Of a stretch of DNA of 64,000 nucleotides, positions 36,359 through 48,843 are shown in pieces (position 1 is the first letter of the stretch; every line of letters begins with the position of its first letter). Source of the stretch: Parietaria judaica (Eukaryota > Streptophyta > Magnoliopsida > Rosales > Urticaceae). The translations under genes and the position numbers were made by a program. The notes beneath the pieces were generated by a model that saw only the letters and a program-made list of their open reading frames with translations, was not told the DNA's origin and did not search any database. The stretch is from positions 41,553,201 through 41,617,200 of the forward strand of contig OX940861.1 of the NCBI GenBank assembly GCA_954871525.1. The letters are read 5' to 3'.

Positions 36359-37043
36359 AGAAGCAGAAGACATCGATGAACAACTTAATGAGATCCCCGA
36401 ACCCATTGGCAGAATCTACACGATAGTGGGAGGATCGCAACTGCACGGAAACTCAGTTAATTCCATCAAGGCTCACCAGCGGAGGCTCAAGGCCGGACCA
36501 ATAGTCGTTCCGAGGCGAGAGCCAGATTTTGAAATCTCATTCAAAGACAGTGAAGCAGCCACGCTGATCGGACCGCACGATGACACACTGGTTGTCACAC
36601 TCCTAGTTGCCTCGTATACAATGGATAAAATCTTAATCGATAACGGGAGCTCAGTCGACGTGATTTTCCTGGAACCATTGTTGAAGCTGGGGGTCGAAGA
36701 AACAGATATCAACAAAGAAGCTATCCCGCTAACCGGCTTTGATGGAGGGACCATCAATTCAATAGGGACGGTTCGGTTGCCATTCGCAGCAACAAGAGTG
36801 GGAAGGACGAAGAACTTCCTGGTGTTGGACTGCCCATCAGTTTACAACATGATACTGGGAAGACCCTGGCTGCATATGATGAAGGCCGTACCATCAACTT
36901 ATCATCAACTAATACGCTTCCCGAATAGGGAAGGAAAAATTGTTGAAATCAAGGGAAACCAAAAGCAATCCAGAATCTGCTATATGAGCGCATTCCGGAA
37001 TATCCAGGCCGCTAAGGCCGAAAGGGAGAAATCTACCGCATAG
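36327..37043 (+). pseudogene. Retrotransposon aspartic protease region
   Basis: This is in a different frame from gag. The retropepsin active-site block reads LIDNGSSVDVIF (the lineage form of D-T/S-G-S), followed by the conserved flap and NMILGRPWLH. The frame ends at TAG 37041-37043 and resumes at once in the same frame toward the RT linker. Together with the upstream frame change, this breaks the polyprotein. Confidence 0.8.
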
Positions 37044-37049
37044 CAACTA

Positions 37050-38539
37050 ATGTCGGTAGAAGGAAAAGAGGAGGACGACCAGGAAAGGACCACCGACACG
37101 GACGGACCCAACGTGGAAATGACAGTCCAGGTCCAGATCGATCCCGACAATCCGGATCACCGGGTAGGGATAGGAAAAGGACTGGACAATAACGTTAGAA
37201 AAGAACTCCTCAAATTCCTCACCAAAAACCGGGATTGTTTTGCTTGGTCCCACGAGGACATGCCCAGGATAAACCAAAGCATCGCAACCCACCGCCTGAA
37301 TTAGACCCCAGCTATAAGCCGGTAAAACAAAAAAGGCGGAAGCTAGGCCCAGATCGGGCCCAAGCTGTGAATGAAGAAGTCACGAAGCTGTTGCAAACCG
37401 GATCCATCAGGGAAGTCAAGTACCCGGACTGGTTGGAAAATACAGTCGTCGTGAAAAAGAAAAACGGAAAGGCCAGAGTCTGTATTGACTTCACTGACCT
37501 AAACAAAGTTTGTCCCAAAGACAGTTTCCCAATGCCCCACATTGACCGCCTGGTCGAAGCGACGTGCGGGCATGAATTACTGTCATTCATGGACGCATTT
37601 TCGGGATACAATCAGATCCTTATGCACCCAGAGGACCAGGAAAAAACGGCTTTCATAACCGACATGGGTATATACTGTTACAAAGTTATGCCCTTTGGGT
37701 TAAAAAATGCCAGAGCCACATATCAAAGATTAGTCAACCAGATGTTTGCCGAGCAGCTCGGCAAAACTATGGAGGTCTATATTAATGATATGTTGGTAAA
37801 ATCCTCCCAAGAAACGAATCATGTAGCCCACTTAGAAGAGTGCTTCGCGATACTACGGAAGTATCAAATGAAGCTTAATCCGACAAAATGCACCTTCGGG
37901 GTAACTTCGGGAAAATTCCTGGGTTACTTGGTCACACAGCGAGGAATTGAAGCTAATCCCGATCAGATAAAAGCCCTCCAGAACATGCCCTCCCCAAGAA
38001 CTGTTAGGGAGACACAAAGGCTGATCGGGAGAATCGGAGCTCTTAATCGGTTCATATCAAGAGCTACGGACAAGTGTTTACCCTTTTACAAACTGTTGAA
38101 GGGGAACAAAAAGTTTGAATGGACCGAAGAGTGCGAGGAAGCATTCCAAAAGCTAAAAAGATACCTCTCCACGCCGCCCATACTTACTAGACCGATCCTG
38201 GGAGAGCCGTTATTCTTAAACTTGGCTGTCTCACCATCGGCGGTGAGTAGGGTAATAGTGAGAGAGGACCGCGGTGAGCAAAGACCAATATTCTACATCA
38301 GCAAATCTCTAGAAGATGCTGAAACCAGATATCCAGCTATCTAAAAACTCACGTTGGCAATGATAACCGCAGCGAGAAAACTCCGGCCTTACTTCCAACC
38401 CCACACTATTATGGTCATGACCACCCAACCTTTGAGGATCATCCTCCACAGCCTGAACCAATCGGGAAGACTCACAAAATGGGCAGTCGAGCTAAGCGAG
38501 TTCTATATAGAATACAAAATCCGTACCTGTGCGAAATAA
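37050..38539 (+). pseudogene. Retrotransposon reverse transcriptase, disrupted
   Basis: The linker 37050-37304 ends THRLN-stop and the RT continues in another frame from LDPSYKPV, consistent with a 1-bp deletion near 37303. The RT domain shows VCIDFTDLNKVCPKDSFPMP, FMDAFSGYNQI and MPFGLKNA. The catalytic motif reads YINDML where an active enzyme has Y-x-D-D, so one metal-binding aspartate is Asn. Stops interrupt the frame at about 38342 (after ETRYPAI) and 38537. The remaining part is the connection domain before RNase H. Confidence 0.88.
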
Positions 38540-38567
38540 CAAGTACTGGCTGACTTTCTGATCGAAT

Positions 38568-39283
38568 TACCGGTCGATGGCTCGAAAGAGGGTCACGCAG
38601 ATGGAGAATGGAGACTCGAAGTCGATGGAGCCTCAAACCAAGGTGGATCCGGGATCAGAATTCGTTTGATATCCCCTACGGGAGAAGTGTTGGAACAATC
38701 TTTCAGATTGAAATTCCACGCGACAAACAACGATACCGAATACGAGGCCCTCATTGCCGGCCTCAAACTAGCAAAAGCCGTAGGAGCCCGAAGGATAAGG
38801 GCCCATTCCGACTCCAAGCTAGTTACTAGTCAAATCAGTGGCGAGTACGCCACCCGTGACGATAGAATGGAAAAATACCTTTCGGTAGTAAAAGGTTTAA
38901 TTCAACAGTTCGATCACGTTGAGATAATCCAGATACCGAGGAGCGAGAACGCATCAGCAGATGCATTGGCTGGTTTAGCTTCAACTTCGAATCCCGAAGT
39001 AAAGAGGATAATTCCAGTCGAAACAATAGACGAACCTAGCGTGACACGCGAAGTTTACAGCATCCAAATGGAAGAAGACGATTGGAGAACCCCGATCGTC
39101 AACTATATCCTAACCGGAGCCAAACCCCAAGACAAGCAGAAGGCTAGGAAACTGAGAATCCAAAGCGCCAGATTCTGCATCATCGGGGGGAAATTGTACA
39201 AACGCAGCTACACCAGACCTTACCTAAGGTGCCTAGGGAAGACCGAAGCTCAAATTGTACTCCACGAAATCCATGACGGATAA
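38568..39283 (+). pseudogene. Retrotransposon RNase H (aRH-like) region
   Basis: The domain starts near EWRLEVDGASNQGGSG and has the D-E-D-D framework: DGAS, TEYEALIAGL, HSDSKLV and NASADALAGLAS. This compact second-type RNase H resembles the archaeal-like domain reported in Tat-lineage elements. A TAA at 39281-39283 interrupts the frame between this region and the integrase zinc finger. Confidence 0.8.
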
Positions 39284-40324
39284 TGTGGCAACCACTCCGG
39301 AGGAAGATCTTTGGCAAACAAAGCAAAAAGGCATGGCTTTTTCTGGGCCACTATGCTGGCAGACAGCGAAGCCCACGCCAAAAGATGCGATAAATGCCAA
39401 AGACACTCCCCGTCCATACACCGGCCAGCAGAAGAACTCTCCTCAGTCTCAGTCCCATACCCGTTCATGAAATGGTCTATGGACTTAGTCGGGCCTTTTC
39501 CCCTAGCCCCAGCTGGGAAAAGATTCCTACTCATCGTAACAGAAAACTTCTCCAAATGGGTGGAGGCCGAAGCATATGTAAACATCAAGGACGTTGATGT
39601 GGAAAATTTCCTCTAGAAAAATATCATTAGCCGTTTCGGCCTCCCAAAAGAGATAATAGCTGATAATGGACCCCAGTTCATTTCCACGAGATTCCAAAAC
39701 TTCTGCATCAACTGGAAAATATCCTTGAACACATTCACTCCGAGGTATCCCAAGGGAAACGACCAAGCTGAGGTAGCTAATCGGATCATAGTGGATGGAA
39801 TCAAGAGACGCCTAGACACTAAAAAAGGACGGTGGGCTGATGAGCTCATAGGAGTCCTTTGGTCCTACAGAACTACCCCGCGTAGGGCCACCGGGGAAAC
39901 TCCATTTTCAATGGTATACGGCACCGAAGCCGTAATACCAGCAGAGATAGAGACACCCAACCTTCGAAGGGAACACGCACCCTTGAACGCAGAACTCAAC
40001 GACGAAATGAGGGAAGATCAGCTCGATCACATCGACGAAAGACAAGAACAGGCTTTGATAAGAATAACTAACTATCAAAATTCGATAGCAAAGTATTATA
40101 ATTCAAAGATCAAACGTCAAAAATTCATCGTGGGAGAGCTGGTCCTCAGAAAAGTTTTCCAGAACACCGCCGAGTTGAACGCGGGTAAGCTCGGGGCTAA
40201 CTGGGAAGGACCTTACATCGTCACTGAAGTAGTAAAACCTGGAGTATACCGGCTAGCCACTCCGGAAGGAACGAGAGTCCTCCGGAGCTGGAATGCCATG
40301 CACCTGAGGAAATACTACGCCTAA
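39230..40324 (+). pseudogene. Retrotransposon integrase, disrupted
   Basis: The HHCC zinc finger (HEIH, GNHSGG, CDKC) spans the stop at 39281. The catalytic core has WSMDLVGPFP, IADNGPQF and a Glu in GNDQAEVANR, the DDE triad. A TAG at about 39614-39616 replaces a position where relatives carry tryptophan (after VENFL). The C-terminal GPY/F module is present (NWEGPYIV ... WNAMHLRKYYA) and the frame ends normally at TAA, about 40322-40324. Confidence 0.88.
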
Positions 40325-40510
40325 CCCGACCTACCCGATCTCCCATGAACTACGTAATGACTTGATCCCCAAATATGGGGTACGTAGGCAGCCCGTCCTA
40401 AACAACGGGCACAGTCTCAATCCAAACTCAAAACCAAATAAACCCCGTAACTACGAATAGTAAACTCGACAGATTTGTGAACCAAGAGGTAAAACATCCC
40501 AAACTTTTCT

Positions 40511-40720
40511 TAAGGCAACAAGCCTACCGGGTAACAGACCCATCACTTAAGGCAGCAGGCCTATCCGGGTAACAAACCCATCACTTAAGGCAGCAAGCCT
40601 ACCGGGTAACAGACCCATCACTTAAGGCAACAGGCCTATCCGGGTAACAAACCCATCACTTAAGGCGACAAGCCTATCCGGGTAACAAACCCATCACCTG
40701 AGGCAACAAGCCCCACCAGG
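40511..40720 (+). repeat. Tandem repeats, unit about 41 bp, in the Tat 3' region
   Basis: Five to six copies of a unit reading roughly ACTTAAGGCAACAAGCCTA then CCGGGTAACARACCCATC, with alternating CCTACCGGG and CCTATCCGGG variants (a higher-order dimer). Tandem repeats downstream of integrase are known in Tat/Ogre elements and can seed satellite arrays. Confidence 0.9.
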
Positions 40721-41193
40721 CAGCAAACCTACCCCTTTAAACAAATGCTCATATTAATCTTGTATCGACAGATATGTTTATTCCAGAAACAAATCCTACG
40801 GACTACAACAAATAGACGAGCAAGAAATATTCGACGGGAAGCACCAACAGAATGGTCAAATTACAAGGTATTCGTGTATTTTTCATACTTAGTAAATTTC
40901 AAAGTTTCGCATAGTTTCGAATTCCTTAATCCACCTATAGAATAGACGTGCAAAAGTCTAGAGACCCCAATTAGCCGAGTAAAATATAGCAAGTATTAGA
41001 AAAGGCACGAGGAGAAAATTAACTTAGAAGCAAAAGAAATATTAATATAGAAAGAAATAAGCAAAGGCCCTAACCGCGGGCATATCCAAACCATACAAAA
41101 AAGGGGTTCAAGCCGCCGTAGACTTGCCCATAGAAATTGTTCTGGCCTTAGGCCTTATTTAGCTAAAAACAAAAAAATTATGGGGGGCGCTCT
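40721..41193. other. Non-coding part of the Tat 3' region
   Basis: Between the tandem repeats and the 3' end of the antisense gene there is AT-rich sequence with no coding features on either strand. It may contain the terminators of converging sense and antisense transcripts. Confidence 0.4.
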
Positions 41194-41195
41194 AT

Positions 41196-43960
41196 GCGTC
41201 AAACCCCGAGTACGTCCACGTTTTCCTCTCTATCATATTTCTCTTCCCCGCCGGCCAGACCTCCATGCTCGGTGGGTTACTCGGCCGCAACCTCCTCAGT
41301 CGCCCTCTCCTCGGCCACAGACTCTTCAGCGACGGGCTCAATCAGGATAGGCATTTCAACGGGTTCGTCGAGAGTGGACCCTTCCACGGTGGGCTCCTCG
41401 GAAGCAAGATCTTCGATGATGGACTCCCTAACGGTCGGCTACTCAGGCTGAAGGCTTAAATCTGCAAAGGGAAGCTCGGTCAACTCAGCATCAGGAGACA
41501 TAGCCGGAGACCTTATCAGCGGCGCAGGAACTGCATCCAAGAGAGCTTGGTAGCGAATAACGTTGCCTTCTAGGACCTCCTTCTCGGCGTCAAATCTTGA
41601 ACGTTGCCGTCAATGATGTCTTGGACCAACTCGAGGCAACCTTCGGCCTGATCCAGACAGCAGTTGTCGGCGGTCGTACCTTTGTACCACGCGAGCAGCG
41701 TGTCCCTCTCTTTCACCCTTCGGCGATAACGGGAACGGATAGCATTTTTCTCGACCTCACGGTCAAGTGACTGCTGCTGGGCCTCGGCCAGCTCAGCGGG
41801 AAGGCACTGCACGTCCTCCCTCAAGGCCGTCGCCTCCTCCTCCTTCATCTTGGCCACTTCCTCTGCCCGTCCCTTCGCCGCATCTGAGGCCAGCATCGCC
41901 CTGGTAGCCGTTTCGCTTGTCTTCTGAGCTTCCTCCACCACCCGGGTAGCGTTCTTTAGCTTTTCCCATAGGTCTTCAACCGTATTCCCTAGGCCCTTGA
42001 TCCTAGCGTCGGCGGCGGCAACCTTCCGACTTATGACCTCGACCTGGTCAGCCTTTGCCCGGATGGCCGCAATAGCATCTGCCAACTCCCTCTCTTTCAA
42101 CGCAAGCTGCTCGGCAACTTGCGCCCTCTCCTTCGCCTCCTCTAATTGGTCCTCGTAATCGAGGACCATGTCGTTTATGGTCGCCGTGAGCTGCACGTCA
42201 AAAAAAAAATAGAGTTAGAAAATTTTTGACAATCGAAAGAACAAAACTAGGGCGAATAGAAGATTAGTGGACACTTACATGAACCGTCATGGCCGATACA
42301 ACCTTGTAGATCGGCTTCTCGGCAATGGACCTAGGAACTCTGCCGATCCCGCCATTGGTAATTTGCCGGAGGAGCCCGGCCGCGACCTTAGGCGCCTTGT
42401 GGAGACCCTTGTCCCCGTACCAAGTACACCCGACCTTGCAGAGACCTCTTTCTCCTTGGCCATACCCCCGATCACGAGGGGAGCCGATCTCGGTTTCTCC
42501 CCAGTCTTGCCCTGGGAAGCCTCCCTAGGGCGCTCAGCCTTGTGAGCAACCCCCTCCCTTTGGCCTTCTCGGAGGCCCTGATCACTTCTTTTGGGGCCGG
42601 ATCACCCCTAGCCTTCTTCCGAACCTCGGATCCGCCCCCCTCGTGCAGCCGCTTCACTGCAGCCTCCGATCCCGTCCTCGGGAGGACCTTGTTCTAAGCA
42701 GGATGGGTCACGTCCTTAGAAGGACGGACAGGAGCAAGTGGAATGGCATTCTTCTCCTCAGAAACCTTCGCTGAAGGCATGGCTTCCGGAATACTGTCCC
42801 CGTCGTCGGAGAGCTCGACAACATCTTTCTCCTTAGCCACCCTAGGGACGACCTCAGCAGGAATCTCCCTACCGGGAGCTTCCTCAGTCCTTCTGCTCAT
42901 CTCTTGACGAGCGACTCCAGCAGGTGTCGATGCACCGGGTAGACCTTCCGACGCCGTCCGCGACGCCGAGCCAGAGGTTCTAGCCTGCTCTCCCTGTTTC
43001 CGCTTTTGGTGGAGACTCAAACCCTTAGGGTGTAAGTTTTCCATATCCTCTGCACGTCCAGAATCTGAACTTAGTCAAAAATCACAAAACCAATCCAAGA
43101 GAATAAAAACATCAAAACTAGAAACCTTACCAGGATGTTCTGGAGCGTTGTTGTCGTACTCGTGAAATTCCTCCTCGACTTCCTCGTGCCACAATCCGAC
43201 GGACTCGAGCCTCTCCCGGGTAAATGACGACCACGGCTCGGGACCAAAGGGGAACAATTTCTTCTTCAAAGCCCTCCACTCTTCCGTAATCGGGAGAGAC
43301 TTAGGCTTCTTAGGATCCTCAACTGCATAGAAAAAGAAAATTAGCGAAATTATATAATAAAAAAAATCTGAATAGAAAGTCTCGCGAACCCAACCCAGAA
43401 CCTCACCTATGTCATGGACCCATACATTCTTGTAGCCCGGCTAGGATCCAAATGTCTCCTGACCGGCTAGGAAAAATAAGTACTTGTGGGTCCAAGCACT
43501 CTCCTTCTTGGGTAGACCAGCAATGATCTCCGACGGATAGAAAGAACCTACCCTTAGCCTGACCATTAGTCTTGACGACCAAGCCCGTCAACAGATCTTC
43601 GAGTGTAAGTATATACAAACACTCGTGAGCCCGGACAAGCAAGGCCGTCAAGATCCTAAACGAATTAGGACTAAACTGCCCTATAAAAACCCCTAAGTAT
43701 GTAAGGTACTGTAGGATAAGTTTGGGAATAGGAAACCTGAGCCCCCCAGACTCAAAGTACCTCTGGTAAACACAAACCCAGCCGTCTGAGTTCTGCTCGT
43801 CAACATGCTCATTAGGACCCGGCAACCTAAGAGCTATAGACTGAGGGATCCCATAGGCTACCCGGATCTTAACAAGATCCTTAGGCTTTAGAACAGACTT
43901 AGGAGAATCTGTAGCCAGAAACTCCGTTTGCCATTTATCAGTTGCCTTTTTAGGACCCAT
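41196..43960 (-). pseudogene. Antisense, intron-containing gene carried by the Tat element
   Basis: On the strand opposite gag-pol, four exons can be joined: 43960-43407, 43322-43131, 43049-42280 and 42190-41196. The three introns are short (about 80-90 bp) with antisense-strand GT..AG ends (GTGAGG..GCAG, GTAAGG..GCAG, GTAAGT..GCAG). The product would have an N-terminal globular part (LRFPIPKLILQYL, GQFSPNSFRIL) resembling the Pfam Transposase_28 'putative gypsy-type transposon' domain. A charged low-complexity middle, a long coiled coil (42190-41600; QLEEAKERAQVAEQLALKER) and an acidic tail follow. This copy is damaged: a 1-bp shift near 43547, TAG at 43441-43443, TAG near 42692-42694, probable frame changes around 42470 and 41596, and stops at about 41446 and 41288. 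It has no recognised catalytic motif. Antisense extra ORFs are known in Tat-lineage elements; their function is not established. Confidence 0.7.
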
Positions 43961-44253
43961 TCCTCCTAGAAATATCTTAAGAAAAACCGAAACTACCTAG
44001 ACGTGCACAAAAACCACCCGAAACCAGAGAAATAATCTCTAAAAACCCAGAAAAATCTCCTAGAAAACTCGCAAAGGAAAGACAAGAACAAGAAGAAGGC
44101 TAGAACCTGGAATTCCTAGACTCAGTTGGCGAAAAATACGAAGGAATAGATCTCAGAGCACCTTCAATGGCGATATGCAGAACTTCTCCCTCTAAAAAAA
44201 ACTCGAGCTTTCTCTCTCTAAAATTCAAAAATGATATTCGAGTACAAAACATG

Positions 44254-44265
44254 ATATATATATAG
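44254..44265 (-). promoter_or_regulatory. Candidate TATA box for the antisense gene
   Basis: On the minus strand CTATATATATAT lies about 295 bp upstream of the antisense ATG at 43960. It is followed by AT- and GA-rich leader-like sequence. It lies inside the element but outside the LTR, which implies a dedicated promoter. Confidence 0.45.
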
Positions 44266-44414
44266 AGGAGAGAGAGGTTACCTTCGACAAGACGTGTGAC
44301 GGACAGAAGTTGAAGAGACGTGCCCATTAAATGCGAAGCACTCGAGTATTTATACTCGAAAACCGTCAATGATCCTACGGTTAGGGTTTCCTCGAAAATC
44401 TTAACAAACTTCAT

Positions 44415-44730
44415 CCTACGGTTTAGATCAGCGAGCTATCCGGAGACACGTCAGCATGACAGTTGTGTCAGGAGAATGTGAATGGATTATTCTCTTCGAA
44501 CTCCGCAAATTGGAACACGTGTTATAACTGTTCCCGCCCAAAATTCGAAGCGACAGTTACAGCTTCAAGATCCTACTCGTCCATTATATCTCAAAATTAT
44601 CCAAAAATCCTGCCCGGATTATGCAAATTTGTGGCAAAGGTAACAGATTTAATTAATTCTATTCGGCACGAATTTTACATGATTTCATCGAGTATATACT
44701 ATAAAATTTACTTCGTATTTTTTTTATAGT
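44415..44730. other. Non-coding region before the polypurine tract
   Basis: No gene is supported here. It lies upstream of the antisense TATA box and could hold its regulatory sequence. It joins the 3' LTR through an AT-rich stretch. Confidence 0.35.
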
Positions 44731-44740
44731 AGGGGGCTGA
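44731..44740 (+). other. Polypurine tract
   Basis: AGGGGGCTGA immediately precedes the 3' LTR after a T-rich stretch, the usual position of the plus-strand primer for LTR retrotransposons. Confidence 0.6.
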
Positions 44741-44741
44741 C

Positions 44742-46759
<2,018 letters not shown>

Positions 46760-48201
46760 TGTTGGGGAGGTCGATTTCGGGTTGTGCGGAAAAGTTAAGT
46801 ACTACCCTGCGAGGATCGGTTTAAGATTTAAATTCGCCTAACCATAATTCAAAAATTATTATTATAATTTTCTTAATTAAATATTCTAGGAAATAATTTC
46901 AATATTTAATTTCCTCTCAAATTCGCAAGTAAAAACAGTGACTATTTCGACCTTAGCCGAAAAACTGTTTTGACTATAACTCCCAAACCGTAAATCAGAA
47001 TGCCACCATTCAAAAAGATAAATTCATCATAATTTAATTTTCCACAACCCTAGGGGTGTCCAAGAAATAAATTCAATCATATTTTTCTAGTTTCTGCTTT
47101 TGACCAAAACTTTTGTACTTTTGTCATTATAGGGTAATCAGTGAATTCGTTACAACAATCACGAATCACTCTTGATTGGATCTATTCTATGTTTTACAAT
47201 ATTATTAAACATAATAATTGCGATTTCATCCTTGTGGAGCTACAAAGGGGACAAATGGACATACATACTCGAGCTACGGTGAAAGTGTATAACTTTCACC
47301 AACTTTGGTAACATTCCACTATAGTTCGAAGTTGAAATCTCAAATGTGTATTGATTATATCTTCTTGACCACAGGTGTCCATTGATACAAGTAGATTATC
47401 TGAATCTAGGTTTTCGTATTATTATGATTCTCATCAAAAGGGTAAAAATTACCGTTATGCTCTTTTGACGACACTACCTCAATCTATGATTATTGCAAAT
47501 TACTCACTTAAGGGTTATAAAGCCGTAAGCTGCGCACGAGTACTTATTTGCTTCTCAAAAATCATAATAAGGAAATCATTAAATTTATTATCTATATCTG
47601 CAATTATGCAACTCATCCCGGTCAACCATCTGATCCCAAAATAAAAGTGTTAAGAATACCAATGTATTCAGTAACGATTAAATCAAAGATCATGTAAGTT
47701 GAACCGTACGAGTCCATGATGTTCAGGACATGATTCCATCTGATCATCATTGCGACTTTATCATACTTCCATCAGTGACGGACATATGTGATGATTTATG
47801 ATATAAGTCATGTTCGTCCTGTATGAAGGGACTTCATAACTGATAAACTTAACAGTGCATAAAAAACACATTGATCTGGTAATAGATCACCACATGTATG
47901 TGATTAAGTTCACCAATAGTCGTTCTCGATCTGAAGATCCCACTTCAATCTAGACTATGGACCGATTTAAGTTATTTATTTATGTTAGGCAAACCTCCCC
48001 ACATAGACTCGGTGTTATGACTTAACATAAAAGCAAAGTTAAAGAACTTGGGATTAAACATTCAATTTTGGCTTATATAATCTGTAGATAATTATATAAG
48101 ATTATCATTAATAAGAACTATTCATTAAAAGGTAGATGACCATAATCTTATACAAGCGGATTAGCATTTGAATAGAGGGCATATATCAAATATGTCCAGC
48201 A
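46760..48201. mobile_element. Possible solo LTR (low-confidence boundaries)
   Basis: The segment starts TGTTGGGGAGG and ends TCCAGCA, with imperfect inverted ends. It is flanked by CAAAC (46755-46759) and TAAAC (48202-48206), one mismatch in five. Internal wording such as GGCAAACCTCCCCACATAGA is typical of plant repeat DNA. The open frame at 47375-47644 has no protein-like features. Only the boundary pattern supports the call. Confidence 0.4.
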
Positions 48202-48736
48202 TAAACTAGCTCTCAAATCCCCAATTACCAACCATAACCAACGGACAAACCATTCGAATTGTCACAAAACCCCGGCTCTTGCCGACACCAGCAAGCTTCC
48301 GCCATGGGAAGGTTCGGTTCCGAGGAGCATCGGCATAGGGCGGAAGCAGAGAAGAAACGAAGAAGGTTCTAATGGACCGAGGTCAGGATGACTATGACTG
48401 AGGACCAGAGGATAGCCATCGTTGACCTGTCTCCGAAGTGTTGAAAAATATTACAGTTAAAATAAAATTGAGATAGCGACAACTGGGTCGAAAAGTCGAA
48501 CACTCGAGACGAAAGTTTTACTCAATTACCGGGATTTATTTTGATTTTCAAACGTTACGTAAACGATGATATTAATTAATGAGTGTCACGAAAATGGATT
48601 TCAATTTATTACGTTTTGAATTTATTACAATTTATTATTAACGGTTATAGAATTGATTTGAAATCGATTTATTTTCCTTTTATCCTATACAAGTTACTCG
48701 TATCCTCCTAATATCTCTTAGAATGTGGCTTTCAAG

Positions 48737-48783
<47 letters not shown>

Positions 48784-48843
48784 ATAAAAAAAAAAGATAA
48801 GCAATATCAAAAGGCCATAATTTAAGCTAAGACTAGGAGCATT
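48202..48843. other. Spacer with a TA microsatellite
   Basis: A moderately G+C-rich block (48240-48440) of unknown origin is followed by AT-rich sequence and a (TA)n run at about 48740-48781. No gene is supported. Confidence 0.45.

Noticed and set aside
40511..40720. CRISPR-like array
   Set aside because: The repeats are contiguous ~41-bp tandem units without unique spacers, inside a plant retrotransposon.
47375..47644. 89-residue open frame
   Set aside because: It has no recognisable domain or splice context and lies within a probable solo LTR.
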